Shown: positions 7,889 to 17,100 of the stretch, in pieces
Layout: each line of letters opens with the position of its first letter
How positions within the stretch are numbered: position 1 is the stretch's first letter
NCBI GenBank assembly: GCA_031556065.1
Contig: JAVBTR010000009.1
Coordinates: forward strand, 1 to 47,607
Direction: 5' to 3'
DNA length: 47,607 bases
Source: JAVBTR01 sp031556065
Lineage (GTDB): Bacteria; Bacillota; Clostridia; Christensenellales; Aristaeellaceae
Notes under the pieces: generated by a model
What the model was told of the DNA's origin: nothing
The model's database searches: none
What the model saw: the letters and a program-made list of their open reading frames with translations, nothing else
Translations under genes and position numbers: made by a program

Positions 7889-9471
7889 ACTCGTACAGCT
7901 TTCCCGCAGGGTCCGTCTAAAACATATTCACACTGGCTCACAGCCTTATGGCCATTGATAAAGACATACTCGATACCGCATGGGGGAAGGGCTTCCTCGA
8001 TGCGGTTTTTTAACGTTTCAGGGTCGAAGACTGTGATATCCGCAAAAGCGCCGGCCTTTAAAAACCCCCGGTCTTTAAATTGAAAACGCTTGGCTGTGTC
8101 CCCTGTCATTTTGGCAATGGCTTTTTCAAGGGGCATACCGCCTTCCTTGGCAAATTCTAAAAACATGGGCATGGCTCCATAGATGCCGCCGTTTTGCTTG
8201 CCGTAAGGGGTTACCCAGGCATCAGTCATAAACAATGAATAGGGGTTTGCCATAAGCTTATTAACTATTTCCCGGTTCTGGTAGCGGCCTTGAAGCACCG
8301 CCGCCTGGTAATTGGATTTTTCGCAGATTGTCACGTAAGCGTTAAAGGGCGAAAGGCCCCATTCCTTGGCGAGCTGCGGAACTGTTTTGCCTACCATATC
8401 CTTGTTGTTTTCACCTGCCCAGGAAATGGTGATATCTTCAAACCCAAAACCCAGTAGCATGGTGGTAATCTTGATCATCATACGAAGCTTTAGTTTCGTG
8501 AAGGGCTTTTGCCTCTCTTTATAAGAAAGGGCCATATACCACTGGGGCATTACCACGGTGATCACCGACGCGCCATAATTCAAGGGGTAAATATCAAAGC
8601 CGGCATCAAGGCCCTTTTGGTTTAATTCTTCAAACTTTTTAAGCACCGTATCTACCTGGGGCCAGGTGCGCTCGCCTACAAAAATTAAATGGCTATTTTG
8701 AAAACGGACGCCGGTTGCCTCTGCGATGTCTGTCAGTTCTTTAAAGGCCAGAAGCAAATGGCTGCCTGCAAAGATAGGATAGGATAGGGAAACCGCGGAT
8801 TCCGCCTTTGGATGTACAGTAAGGATGCGGTCATATTTTTTTACCAGCTTGGCAATTTCAAGCAATTCTTCCTTGGGAGAAAAGATGCCAGGTTCATACA
8901 TCAGCCCCAAAGAGACCCCCAACGCGCCCTGCTGCAGGGCTTTTTCAAGGCTGGCCATCATCTGGTTAAACTGCTTTTCATTAAGTGGCCGGGGGCTTAG
9001 ACCATTGACGGCGGTTCTGGCGGTTCCGTGGCCTGCCAGAGCGGCAATATTTACCAGGGAGCTTTCGTCGATGACATTAAAAAATTTTTCGAAGTCATTA
9101 AGCTTGGCAAAGGATTCCGCCATGCCAAAAAGATTGCCGCCCATTTCCTTTTGATGGTCCGTATCCCGCTGATAACCGGAGGCGGAAAAGCCGCAGTTGC
9201 CTGTTACAAAGGTGGTGATCCCTTGTTGGATAAAAGGCTTTAAATACATATCGCTGTCTGGCCTTAAAACATACCAATCGTTGTGGGAGTGGGCATCGAT
9301 AAACCCGGGAGCGGCAATTTTGCCGGTACAATCGATGATCTCAGCTCCTTGGGGCGGTTGAAGTGCCTGGCTCATTTTTGTAATGCGGTCACCTTCAAAA
9401 AGAATGTCTCCCGGGTACATGGCGGTGCCGGTGCCGTCGGCGATAAGGCAGTTTTTCAGCAAGGTTGGCAT
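7885..9471 (-). CDS. N-acyl-D-amino-acid deacylase-like amidohydrolase
   Basis: 528 residues of the metal-dependent amidohydrolase superfamily, D-aminoacylase branch. The HxH metal motif is in DAHSHNDW (His61 and His63), the bridging Cys of this branch is in GNCGFS (Cys93), and further ligands appear in TVHPKAES, NSHLIF and FMTDAW. The short C-terminal beta domain ends with FADITVFDP. Family members remove acyl groups from N-acyl-D-amino acids or cleave D-configured dipeptides; the true substrate here is not known. It is the last gene of a three-gene minus-strand run, 21 bases after the TPM gene. The ATG at 9471 has AGGGG about ten bases upstream. Confidence 0.85.
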   Translation of the reverse strand: MPTLLKNCLIADGTGTAMYPGDILFEGDRITKMSQALQPPQGAEIIDCTGKIAAPGFIDAHSHNDWYVLRPDSDMYLKPFIQQGITTFVTGNCGFSASGYQRDTDHQKEMGGNLFGMAESFAKLNDFEKFFNVIDESSLVNIAALAGHGTARTAVNGLSPRPLNEKQFNQMMASLEKALQQGALGVSLGLMYEPGIFSPKEELLEIAKLVKKYDRILTVHPKAESAVSLSYPIFAGSHLLLAFKELTDIAEATGVRFQNSHLIFVGERTWPQVDTVLKKFEELNQKGLDAGFDIYPLNYGASVITVVMPQWYMALSYKERQKPFTKLKLRMMIKITTMLLGFGFEDITISWAGENNKDMVGKTVPQLAKEWGLSPFNAYVTICEKSNYQAAVLQGRYQNREIVNKLMANPYSLFMTDAWVTPYGKQNGGIYGAMPMFLEFAKEGGMPLEKAIAKMTGDTAKRFQFKDRGFLKAGAFADITVFDPETLKNRIEEALPPCGIEYVFINGHKAVSQCEYVLDGPCGKAVRV

Positions 9472-9492
9472 TAAAGTAAAACCCCTTTTGCA

Positions 9493-10284
9493 TTAAAATT
9501 TGCGGCCGCCTCCTCCATGGACGCGGCCGGAAGAGCTTGTGTGAGTGGTGGAACGGCCGCTGCCGCCACCACCGCCGCCGCCGGAATTGGCAGGGGGAAT
9601 ATATTGCTTTGTTACACGGCTATCGATGAGGGTATCGTTATTAACGGTTAGATTCAAACGGGTATTGCTTCTGTAATCGTAAGCTACGGGCTTAAAGTTT
9701 TTCTTGTATTTGGCACTGATGATGCCGCAGGTAATGCCTGCTACAGCCAAACCTACTCCCAGGCTTAATAGCAGCCAGGAGGGGGAGAATGGATCAATCT
9801 CCATTTTTCGGTACTGGTTCCAAACGGGGCCTTGCTGAATATAGGCATCGATGCGGGTCAGGGAAGCTTTCATGGCCCAATAATACTGTTCGTTTTGGGT
9901 GTAGCTGTATTGAATATCCAGCAGTTTGTCGATCCTGGTATCGTTTAAAATATCGATCATGTCCCCTTCGGTGGAAATGTAAAGCTCCCTGTTTTTCATG
10001 TCGATGAGCAAGAGCGCACCGCTGTGATCGCTGCCCACACCATAGCCGCCATTTTCATAATAGTTATCGGCGAACCTTCGGACGGTGGTTTTATTTTCAT
10101 TGGTGGTGACGACAACAATGTCCATTTGTCTGTCGTTGTAGATGCCCTCAATCTGCTCTTGCAGGGCCGCTTTTTCAGTGGAAGAAAACAGGTTGGCATC
10201 GTCGATCACCCGGTCTTCAAGGGCCAGGGCATTGGCGCAAAGGGTCAGTAGAATGAAAAGCAAAACAAGAAAGTTTTTTTTCAT
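9493..10284 (-). CDS. secreted TPM-domain (YgcG-like) membrane protein
   Basis: About 263 residues. MKKNFLVLLFILLTLCANALA is a signal peptide ending in a signal-peptidase-I-like ALA site. The TPM domain (about residues 25-165) contains the family-typical opening RVIDDANLFSS and the DIVVVTT strand. One transmembrane segment (about 180-205) follows, then a basic cytoplasmic region and a glycine-rich tail (seven Gly in a row, ending GGGGRKF). TPM proteins are linked to photosystem II repair in plants, but their bacterial role is unclear. The ATG at 10284 overlaps the upstream stop by four bases (ATGA), showing tight coupling with the zinc-ribbon gene. Confidence 0.85.
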   Translation of the reverse strand: MKKNFLVLLFILLTLCANALALEDRVIDDANLFSSTEKAALQEQIEGIYNDRQMDIVVVTTNENKTTVRRFADNYYENGGYGVGSDHSGALLLIDMKNRELYISTEGDMIDILNDTRIDKLLDIQYSYTQNEQYYWAMKASLTRIDAYIQQGPVWNQYRKMEIDPFSPSWLLLSLGVGLAVAGITCGIISAKYKKNFKPVAYDYRSNTRLNLTVNNDTLIDSRVTKQYIPPANSGGGGGGGSGRSTTHTSSSGRVHGGGGRKF

Positions 10285-11300
10285 AGAATCGCCCCCAATC
10301 CCACCATCAGGGCAAAGACAATCCCAGTCAAAGCGAAGAACAAGCCCATAAGCTTCTTCTTGCTTAGAGGCACCCGGCCTGCGATTTTGCCCGTATCTCC
10401 GTTCATGGCGAAAAAATACTGGCTTTGGCCATATTGGTAGGTGAGCATCCAAGCAGGCATGAGCACGTAGAAAAAATCGGTTTGGGTTATTTTATAGTTT
10501 TCGCTGCCGGCACCTATGGTGGCATACCCTTGGGCGGTGGAATTGAACTGGGCTTTTGTAAAATCCTGGGCCATAGATGTCACTTGGGGCATAGCATCCT
10601 GCTTTTCGATGTTGCGTTTGTCGGCCATAAAGCCGGAAAGGAAGGGCATTTGGAAGGGCACGGCCTTTTTTTGATCGAAAGGCTGGATACCATTTAAAAT
10701 GTAAGTATGTTCTTTGTTCAAGGCGTTAATAGGAATATCCTCGAAGCTTAACTCGCCCTCCCGGTCGATCTGGTAGGTATCGGTTTGAGTGTAGCGATAA
10801 TTACCCTGGTGCCAGCTGCGGACTTTCGTGCCTCTGCGGTTCAAGCTGCCCTGAACTTTCCCATCCACAATAAAATACGGGAAATAGACCCCGGAAAGCT
10901 TTTCTAACTGAGCGGCGTCCATAAAAGCGTTATCGATGAACTTTTTCTTTTTGCACCAGGCCATCAGCTTATCTTTAACGACCTCCTTGGACACCTTAAA
11001 AGGGATTACCTGATCCGGCTTAAAGCTGCCTTCCAGTTCCCCTGAAAGCACCACGGGGCTATGACAATATACGCAGAAGGTGGCGGCGGTGGTATCGTCC
11101 GTAAAGACCTCCGCGCCGCAGCTTTGGCAATGGTAGAGCTTGGCCTTGCTTTGAAAATCGTCCTTGGGAACAGGCTCTTTTTTTGTAAGCTCATCAAGGG
11201 TAAAGCTGGAGCCGCAATAATCGCAGACGAATTTCTGCGATTCGGGGTCCAACCTCAAACTGGATGGGCAGTTAGGACATTTATACGTAATTGCGGACAA
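10281..11300 (-). CDS. double zinc-ribbon membrane protein, unknown function
   Basis: About 339 residues starting at a TTG (11300) preceded at eight bases by GGAGG; the open frame extends upstream but has no comparable ribosome site. Two zinc ribbons lie at the N terminus: CPNC with CDYC, and CQSC with CVYC. The centre is polar and rich in beta-forming stretches, and the last ~25 residues form a hydrophobic segment, so the protein is probably tail-anchored. Translation is coupled to the TPM gene by a four-base overlap. The pairing suggests a shared membrane-associated quality-control or envelope role (inference). It is divergent from the spoVA operon across 245 bases. Confidence 0.75.
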   Translation of the reverse strand: MSAITYKCPNCPSSLRLDPESQKFVCDYCGSSFTLDELTKKEPVPKDDFQSKAKLYHCQSCGAEVFTDDTTAATFCVYCHSPVVLSGELEGSFKPDQVIPFKVSKEVVKDKLMAWCKKKKFIDNAFMDAAQLEKLSGVYFPYFIVDGKVQGSLNRRGTKVRSWHQGNYRYTQTDTYQIDREGELSFEDIPINALNKEHTYILNGIQPFDQKKAVPFQMPFLSGFMADKRNIEKQDAMPQVTSMAQDFTKAQFNSTAQGYATIGAGSENYKITQTDFFYVLMPAWMLTYQYGQSQYFFAMNGDTGKIAGRVPLSKKKLMGLFFALTGIVFALMVGLGAIL

Positions 11301-11545
11301 AACGCTTTCCTCCTTCAAGTTTGCAATTATTCTTTTCGTGAAAGGGATAAATAAATCCTTTGTTCCATGGAAACCATAGCTTATGAAAATCTTTGAAGGT
11401 GGGATGAATATGTGTTCACCTAACAACCGAGTAACTATGCCCGTTTTTGCGCTGGAAAGCGTTCCCCATGCGGGAGACCGGGAAATTCGCACCCGGCCTG
11501 TGCCTCTTTTAGGGCAAGGGCGGCCAAGGCAAGGAGGGGAAGAGC

Positions 11546-12022
11546 ATGTTTGATAAAAACAGAAAGCCTGGGGAAAAACGCCAGCACCAATTGGACGCCT
11601 ATAGCCAATTGGTGGAAAACATGTCGCCTAACTCCAACATGGCACAGGGGCTTTTTCGAGCGTTTTTGGTAGGCGGCGGTATTTGCGCCCTGGGCCAGGG
11701 CATTGGGGAGCTTGGGATTATCTACCTTGGGTTCACAGCTTCCCAGGGGACGGCCTTTACAGCCATTGTGCTGGTGTTTCTCACGGCAGTGCTTACAGGC
11801 CTTGGCATTTTCGATAAGATCGGCCAATACGCCGGGGCCGGCGCTTTCGTGCCTATTACAGGCTTTGCCAACGCCATGGTATCCCCGGCTATGGAATTTA
11901 GAAAAGAAGGCATGGTGCTGGGCCTTGGCGCCAAGCTCTTTACCATTGCCGGGCCAGTGCTGGTATATGGGGTTTCGGCTTCTGTCTTGGTGGGTTTAGC
12001 CTATGCCATTATAGGATGGTGA
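11546..12022 (+). CDS. spoVAC: stage V sporulation protein AC
   Basis: 158 residues. A charged N terminus (MFDKNRKPGEKRQ) is followed by four hydrophobic segments with the family motifs FRAFLVGGGICALGQ and AGAGAFVPITGFANA. SpoVAC is an inner-membrane channel component for dipicolinic acid, taken up into the forespore during sporulation and released at germination; B. subtilis SpoVAC has been described as mechanosensitive. AAGGAGGGGAAGAGC precedes the ATG. The 245-base upstream gap should contain a forespore sigma-G promoter, but I could not find a convincing match to its -10 box. It is the first gene of a compact three-gene operon, the minimal spoVA set typical of Clostridia. Confidence 0.96.
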   Translation: MFDKNRKPGEKRQHQLDAYSQLVENMSPNSNMAQGLFRAFLVGGGICALGQGIGELGIIYLGFTASQGTAFTAIVLVFLTAVLTGLGIFDKIGQYAGAGAFVPITGFANAMVSPAMEFRKEGMVLGLGAKLFTIAGPVLVYGVSASVLVGLAYAIIGW

Positions 12023-12027
12023 TTGAT

Positions 12028-13050
12028 ATGCAAAAACGAATCGGCAGCCAAACGGTTATGCTGCCCTCTATGCCAAAGATTATTGCCGGGGCTTCCTTTG
12101 CAGGGCCGAAGGAGGGGGAAGGGCCCCTTAAGGATTATTATGATGTGGTCATCGACGATGATATTTTCGGGGAAGAAACCTGGGAAAAGGCAGAGTGCAA
12201 ACTATTTGTATCCGCAGCTCGAAAATGCCTTGAAAAGGCCGGTGTAGTAGAAAAAAACGTGGATTACATGCTGGGCGGCGATTTGCTTAACCAGATCATG
12301 ACAGCCTCCATTGCCGCCAGAGAATTGGGAATTCCCTTTATTGGCCTTTATGGTGCTTGCTCCACCATGGCCCAAAGTCTGGCTATCGGGGCCATGCTCA
12401 TGGACGGGGGGCATGCCAACAACCTGCTATGCGCTGCCAGCAGCCACTTTTGCACGGCGGAACGGCAGTACCGTTTTCCCTTGGAGTACGGCGGCCAGCG
12501 GACGCCTACTGCTCAATGGACGGTGACAGGGGCCGGTGCTACCCTGCTTTCAAACGACGAAAAGCTTAAGCCTATTGCCAAAATCACCCACACCACCTTG
12601 GGGCGGGTGGTAGATATGGGTATTAAGGATGCCAATAACATGGGCGCTGCCATGGCTCCGGCGGCAGCAGCCACTTTGTCGGCCCACTTTAGGGATACTT
12701 CAAGAAGGCCGCAGGATTACGATTTGATCGTTACCGGGGATTTGGGCAGAGTCGGTCATGATCTTTTGCTTGAACTGATGGAGCAGAAAGGTTATCCCCT
12801 GGATAAAAATACTTATATGGATTGTGGTCTTCAGGTGTTTGATGCCAACCAGGATACCCATGCGGGAGGAAGCGGCTGCGGCTGCTGTGCCATTACCCTT
12901 AACAGTCTCCTTTTAAACGGTTTTAAAACGGCTAAATGGAACAGGATCTTGTTTATGGCTACCGGCGCGCTAATCAGTCCCACTTCCAACCAGCAGGGCA
13001 ACAGTATCCCAGGCATTGCCCACGCCGTGGCCATTGAAGGGGAGGGCTGA
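12028..13050 (+). CDS. spoVAD: stage V sporulation protein AD
   Basis: About 340 residues with a thiolase-like fold. SpoVAD binds dipicolinic acid and sits at the inner spore membrane as the soluble partner of the channel. Visible family motifs are AGPKEGEGPL, GDLLNQ, the cysteine loop GACSTMAQS, AERQYRFPLEYGGQ, VTGAGA and GAMAPAAA-like MGAAMAPAAAATL. The ATG at 12028 matches the usual family N terminus and has GGTGA five bases upstream, the GGTGA overlapping the spoVAC stop. An ATG at 12016 in the same frame would overlap spoVAC and seems less likely. Confidence 0.96.
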   Translation: MQKRIGSQTVMLPSMPKIIAGASFAGPKEGEGPLKDYYDVVIDDDIFGEETWEKAECKLFVSAARKCLEKAGVVEKNVDYMLGGDLLNQIMTASIAARELGIPFIGLYGACSTMAQSLAIGAMLMDGGHANNLLCAASSHFCTAERQYRFPLEYGGQRTPTAQWTVTGAGATLLSNDEKLKPIAKITHTTLGRVVDMGIKDANNMGAAMAPAAAATLSAHFRDTSRRPQDYDLIVTGDLGRVGHDLLLELMEQKGYPLDKNTYMDCGLQVFDANQDTHAGGSGCGCCAITLNSLLLNGFKTAKWNRILFMATGALISPTSNQQGNSIPGIAHAVAIEGEG

Positions 13051-13053
13051 AAG

Positions 13054-13407
13054 ATGATGATTTTAAAGGCCTTTTTAGTGGGCGGAGCCATTTGCATGAT
13101 CGGCCAGGTGCTGGTGATGAAAACCAAATTATCTCCGGCGCGGATTCTGGTGGGCTATATTGTTTCCGGGGTGCTTTTAAGCGCCCTTGGATGGTATGGC
13201 CCCTTGGTGGAATTTGCTGGAGCCGGGGCTAGCGTGCCCTTGACAGGCTTTGGTCATGCCCTTTGCCAGGGGGTGCTCAGGGCCGTACAGGAGATCGGCT
13301 GGCTGGGGGCCTTTACCGGCGGGCTTACCGCTACTGCTGGTGGGATTGCCGCGGCGGTGATATTCGGTTCCGCAGTGGCGGTGATATTTAAACCCAAAGC
13401 CAAGTAA
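13054..13407 (+). CDS. spoVAE: stage V sporulation protein AE (AEb type)
   Basis: 117 residues, the usual length of SpoVAEb, with three or four hydrophobic segments. It repeats the architecture of SpoVAC: FLVGGAICMIGQ near the start and AGAGASVPLTGFGHA in the middle, so the two are clearly paralogous. It is the second membrane subunit of the dipicolinic acid channel. GGAGGGCTGAAAG precedes the ATG, three bases past the spoVAD stop. An intrinsic terminator follows at once, so the operon ends here. Confidence 0.95.
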   Translation: MMILKAFLVGGAICMIGQVLVMKTKLSPARILVGYIVSGVLLSALGWYGPLVEFAGAGASVPLTGFGHALCQGVLRAVQEIGWLGAFTGGLTATAGGIAAAVIFGSAVAVIFKPKAK

Positions 13408-13416
13408 CCGCACCTA

Positions 13417-13456
13417 AAGCCGTTTCCCTACATAACAAGGTAGGGGAACGGCTTTT
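13417..13456 (+). terminator. intrinsic terminator of the spoVA operon
   Basis: AAGCCGTTTCCCTAC pairs with GTAGGGGAACGGCTT across an eight-base loop and runs into a T-tract. It separates spoVA from the Cys-rich gene, whose ribosome site begins within a few bases. Confidence 0.88.
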
Positions 13457-13472
13457 TAGGAGGTTATAAATT

Positions 13473-14045
13473 ATGAAACAGAACTATTGCAAATGCTGCG
13501 ATGACCATGACCGTGGTCATGAAGGCGGGAAATTCCTTTTGCCTAAAATACTGGCCTCAGGCCGGGAATGGCTGCCCAGGCAATGCGTGGAATTAAAGCT
13601 CTGGGGTGTGGACGAATGCGCACCGGAACCTTTCACGCTGCTATCGGTGGAACAGTGTGGCCAGGTATCAGTTCAAAGGATCAATGAGCATTGCCAGCGA
13701 AACCAGATTGTTTTTTGCGTAAAAATTCCGGTGGTGGCGCAGGTGAAGGATGGACGCGGCTGCATCCATACGGCCCAGGGCGTGGTAGAAACCAGGACGG
13801 CGATTAATGCCTGCGGATGCTTGGATGAACTTTGGTGCAGCCAGGTGGTGGCCTGCGCCAGCGTACGTTTGGTGAACTGCCCGCCGCCTTCCTGCGATTT
13901 ATGCTTTGCTGCGGTGCTTGAAATCCGGGTTGAGATTTATCTTGTGCGATATGAACCCTGCCAAAGCCGCTGCGGTAATCAGCCGCCTCCATGTCCCCCT
14001 CCGCTGCCCTTGTATCCTCAGATGCCCTGCCGGGAGCGCTACTGA
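13473..14045 (+). CDS. cysteine-rich protein of unknown function, candidate spore-coat component
   Basis: 190 residues with 20 cysteines (about one in ten), spread over the whole length and including CKCC, CGC and CxxC spacings. The C terminus is proline-rich (QPPPCPPPLPLYP). No signal peptide or membrane segment is visible. The centre (about 85-165) reads as alternating hydrophobic beta strands such as VFCVKIPVVAQVKDG and VLEIRVEIYLVRYEPC. AGGAGGTTATAAATT gives a strong ribosome site for the ATG. It lies between its own terminators, directly after spoVA. Cys-rich, signal-less proteins beside sporulation genes are often coat or exosporium proteins cross-linked by disulfides, but that role is inference; I do not recognise a named family with confidence. 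Confidence 0.75.
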   Translation: MKQNYCKCCDDHDRGHEGGKFLLPKILASGREWLPRQCVELKLWGVDECAPEPFTLLSVEQCGQVSVQRINEHCQRNQIVFCVKIPVVAQVKDGRGCIHTAQGVVETRTAINACGCLDELWCSQVVACASVRLVNCPPPSCDLCFAAVLEIRVEIYLVRYEPCQSRCGNQPPPCPPPLPLYPQMPCRERY

Positions 14046-14072
14046 TTTTTTACAAATCATTCATGTTTCCAG

Positions 14073-14099
14073 GCCCCTATTTGGTTGACAAATAGGGGC
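14073..14099 (+). terminator. intrinsic terminator of the Cys-rich gene
   Basis: GCCCCTATTTG and CAAATAGGGGC form a perfect 11-bp stem with a five-base loop, followed by a short T-rich stretch (TGTTGCTTT). It isolates the Cys-rich gene from the giant gene that follows. Confidence 0.8.
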
Positions 14100-14156
14100 T
14101 GTTGCTTTACCATGATAGTTGGCTACTTATGCATGCTTTTCGGGGGTTGAGAACAT

Positions 14157-17100
14157 ATGAAGTTAAGGCTTAAAACGGGTCTGATTCCGGTGATTGTGGC
14201 ACTGCTGCTGATTTTAATATTTGCCTGCGCCCAAGCGGATGGCACCAAGGCGTTTTCCATTGATTTGAAAGGGCTCACAGCCGCTCAAAACGGGAAATGG
14301 AATGCGGTTCCTTTAAACCAGGCTTTTTTCGTATACGATACAAAGGGTGCGCTTCTTGGGGAAGTGGTATCCTATGCCACAGATGAACAGATAAAGAATG
14401 GACAAACAGCGGTTTTGCAGCTGCCTGAGGATACGGCACAGGTGGTGGTAATCCCCAATGGGGAAAAAGACGGCGAGTATGCTTTTTTAGAAAGCTACTC
14501 CTTGGATTTTGCCCAATACGATGCCTTGAACTATCCATTATTGGCTTATGCTAACAAGGGTTTTTTCAAGATTACCAACCGTTTTGAATCTGGGCAGGCA
14601 GCCCCCTTTGCTGCTTTTACTCTTACCAATCAAAGCGGGCAAGTGGTTGCTTCCTTCGATACGGATGCCCTGGGCGATTATCAGGCCCAAAGCGTGCTGC
14701 CCACCGGAGAATATATTTTAAACATGGTTAAAGCCCCCCAGGGCGCAATGCTTACGGATGAAGGCATCGCTTTGAGCATTAAGGCCTATACTGGGGCGGA
14801 TAGTGTAACGGAGGTTTCTTTAAAAAGCCAGAAGATCGCGGCTGAAAACCTGGCGCTTGTGGATGCTACCGTTGCTCTGGGTGCCCAGGTGCCCTCGCTT
14901 TTGTCCGGTGATCAAACGGTGACGATGGCTTTAACAGGCTTTGGCGGTGGAAAAAACTCCGTAGGGATTTCCGATTACACGGTTGCTGTGGAGAATTTGT
15001 CCCTGTTGGACGGAGATATGGAAAGCCTTGGTGGGGAAATACGAATCAGCAAGATTGCTTATGAAAACAGTCTTTCTTACAAACTGAAATTAACGCTGCT
15101 TTCCGGTACCGGCCACCCGGTAGGAGAAACCATTACTCTGGCGCCAGGCGAAACAGCCGTGGTGAGTTCTTTAGGCGCTTGCGCCTTTGAAGCCGTTTAT
15201 TTAAACGGCCAAACCGGGGAAGCAGTGCTTGAACCCCAGTTCGACGGTGGCAAAATCTCTCTGGCGCTGGACGTGAAAAAGCCCATGGAAGATGGCTACC
15301 GCCGGGAAGCACGCAGTATTGCCATAAACCTTGGCAGTGCTTGGGGAATCGCCGGGACTCAAACCTTGGTGACTCCCGACGATACCGTCTTGGTAGCGGC
15401 GGATGCGTTTAAAAAGGGCTTTGCGGAAATCAGCGGGCAATTGGTCATTGGGGCTGACCACCAGGGTGAACTGACCGTTGCCAACCAAGGTGGTATTGCC
15501 CTGCCTGTGATGGCTTACGACTTGGTTCTGCCTGAAGGCTTCCGTGTAAAGGAAGCCCCGCAGGGTGCAACCGTTTTGAGGGCTAAAAACAGCGATGTGA
15601 TTTCTTATACACCTGCTCTGCCTCTTGCTCCAGGGGAAGCCATCACCCTAAAAATGAACATGGAAAAAGCGGCGGAAAAAGGAACTGCGGTTATATATAT
15701 TCGTTCAAAGGGGATGGCAGTGGCCACCCAGGACAACCCAAACGGGCTGCTGATTCAAACAGAGGATTTTGTTGCGAATCCCTACCAAAACGCAGATTAT
15801 GGCCAGAGCTATACCCTTGTGGAAGTAAACTGCCAGGCCCAGAACGCTTTTGATGAATTTGCGCCTGGAAAGACGGTTGCTGGCCAAATCTACGAGAGCG
15901 ATGGTGGCCAAAGCGCCTCTCTTGCTAATATTGGCATTGGAATTACAAGCGTCCAAAGTCCATTCATCTATTGGGCAAACACCGATGAAAACGGTCGGTA
16001 TTCAATTGAAAACCTGCCGGAGACAGCTGATCTGCGATTGAATTTAGCCTTGCCGAAAAACATGGTGGTGCTGGGCCTTGAAAAGGATGAAAAAGGCTAC
16101 ATTATCAATGGCTCCAGCTGGGATATCCAGGTAGCCGTTACCTGCAGCGTATTGGGTACTGTGTCTTCTGAGGGCGTAGGTATTCCCCAGGCTACGGTGA
16201 CGATCCGGGGGGAAAACGGTACTCAGACAGGCGTGACGGACGGGACAGGCGCTTATGTTATTACTGGCTTGGCTCCAGGTGTTTACACAGCTGAAGTTGA
16301 GCTAAGCCAAAGCCATCAAAACAGGTACGCCATTGGAGACGATCAAAAAACCCGGCAGGTGACTTTAACGGCCACTGAAAAACAGGCCCAGGCCGATTTC
16401 GGCTTCTATTTATTAGGCGCTGTGACCATCCAGGCTTCCGGTGTTTCGGATCAGGGGGCTTACAGCTGCGCTTTGGTATCGGACGGTACAAGGATTTCCT
16501 TAGAATCGGATGCCCAAGGGCAGATAGCCTTTATTGGCGTTGAGCCGGGCACCTATGACCTGGAATTCAATTTCAATGGCCAGTGGCTGCCGGCTGGTGG
16601 CGTTTTGCCCCAAAGGGTAACCGTTCTTGGCGGTGCGGAAGAAAAGATTATCCTTGAAACCGTGAAAGCTGCTGCCGTCGCTTTTAATGTGGAAGCGGAC
16701 GGCGGGGATATCTCCATGGCCCTTAACGGGGAAAATGTGGCACGGGGTTTAAATATTGGTGAATCAAGCACCTTTGAAGCGTTATATCCGGGGCGCTATA
16801 CTTTGGCACTGACGCTGCCGGATGGCATGGTTGTAAAAGAGTTAAACCAGTGGGAGCAAGCGGGCAATAGCCTTACCTATGCCTTGGAGGTAACTCCGGG
16901 GGAGCAGGCCCAGGCACCCAAGCTTACTATCCAGAAAGCCGCTTCCATTGTAGGCTATATCTGGAACGATTTAGACGCCAACGCTGCTTTTACGGCAGAT
17001 GAACCCGGGCAGCAGGGCATAGGCATGACCCTTGAAATGAAAACAGACGGGGATTTCAATGTGATTGCCCAGACTGTGACAGACGCCTATGGTGCCTATG

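Noticed and set aside
11380..11440. Possible forespore sigma-G promoter upstream of spoVAC, starting from TGAATA at 11403.
   Set aside because: At 17-18 bases downstream there is no good -10 (CATACTA-type) match, so I did not list it, although a sigma-G promoter is expected in this gap.
11435..11827. Minus-strand frame of 130 codons across the spoVAC start.
   Set aside because: It has no ribosome site or family resemblance and overlaps the start of spoVAC.
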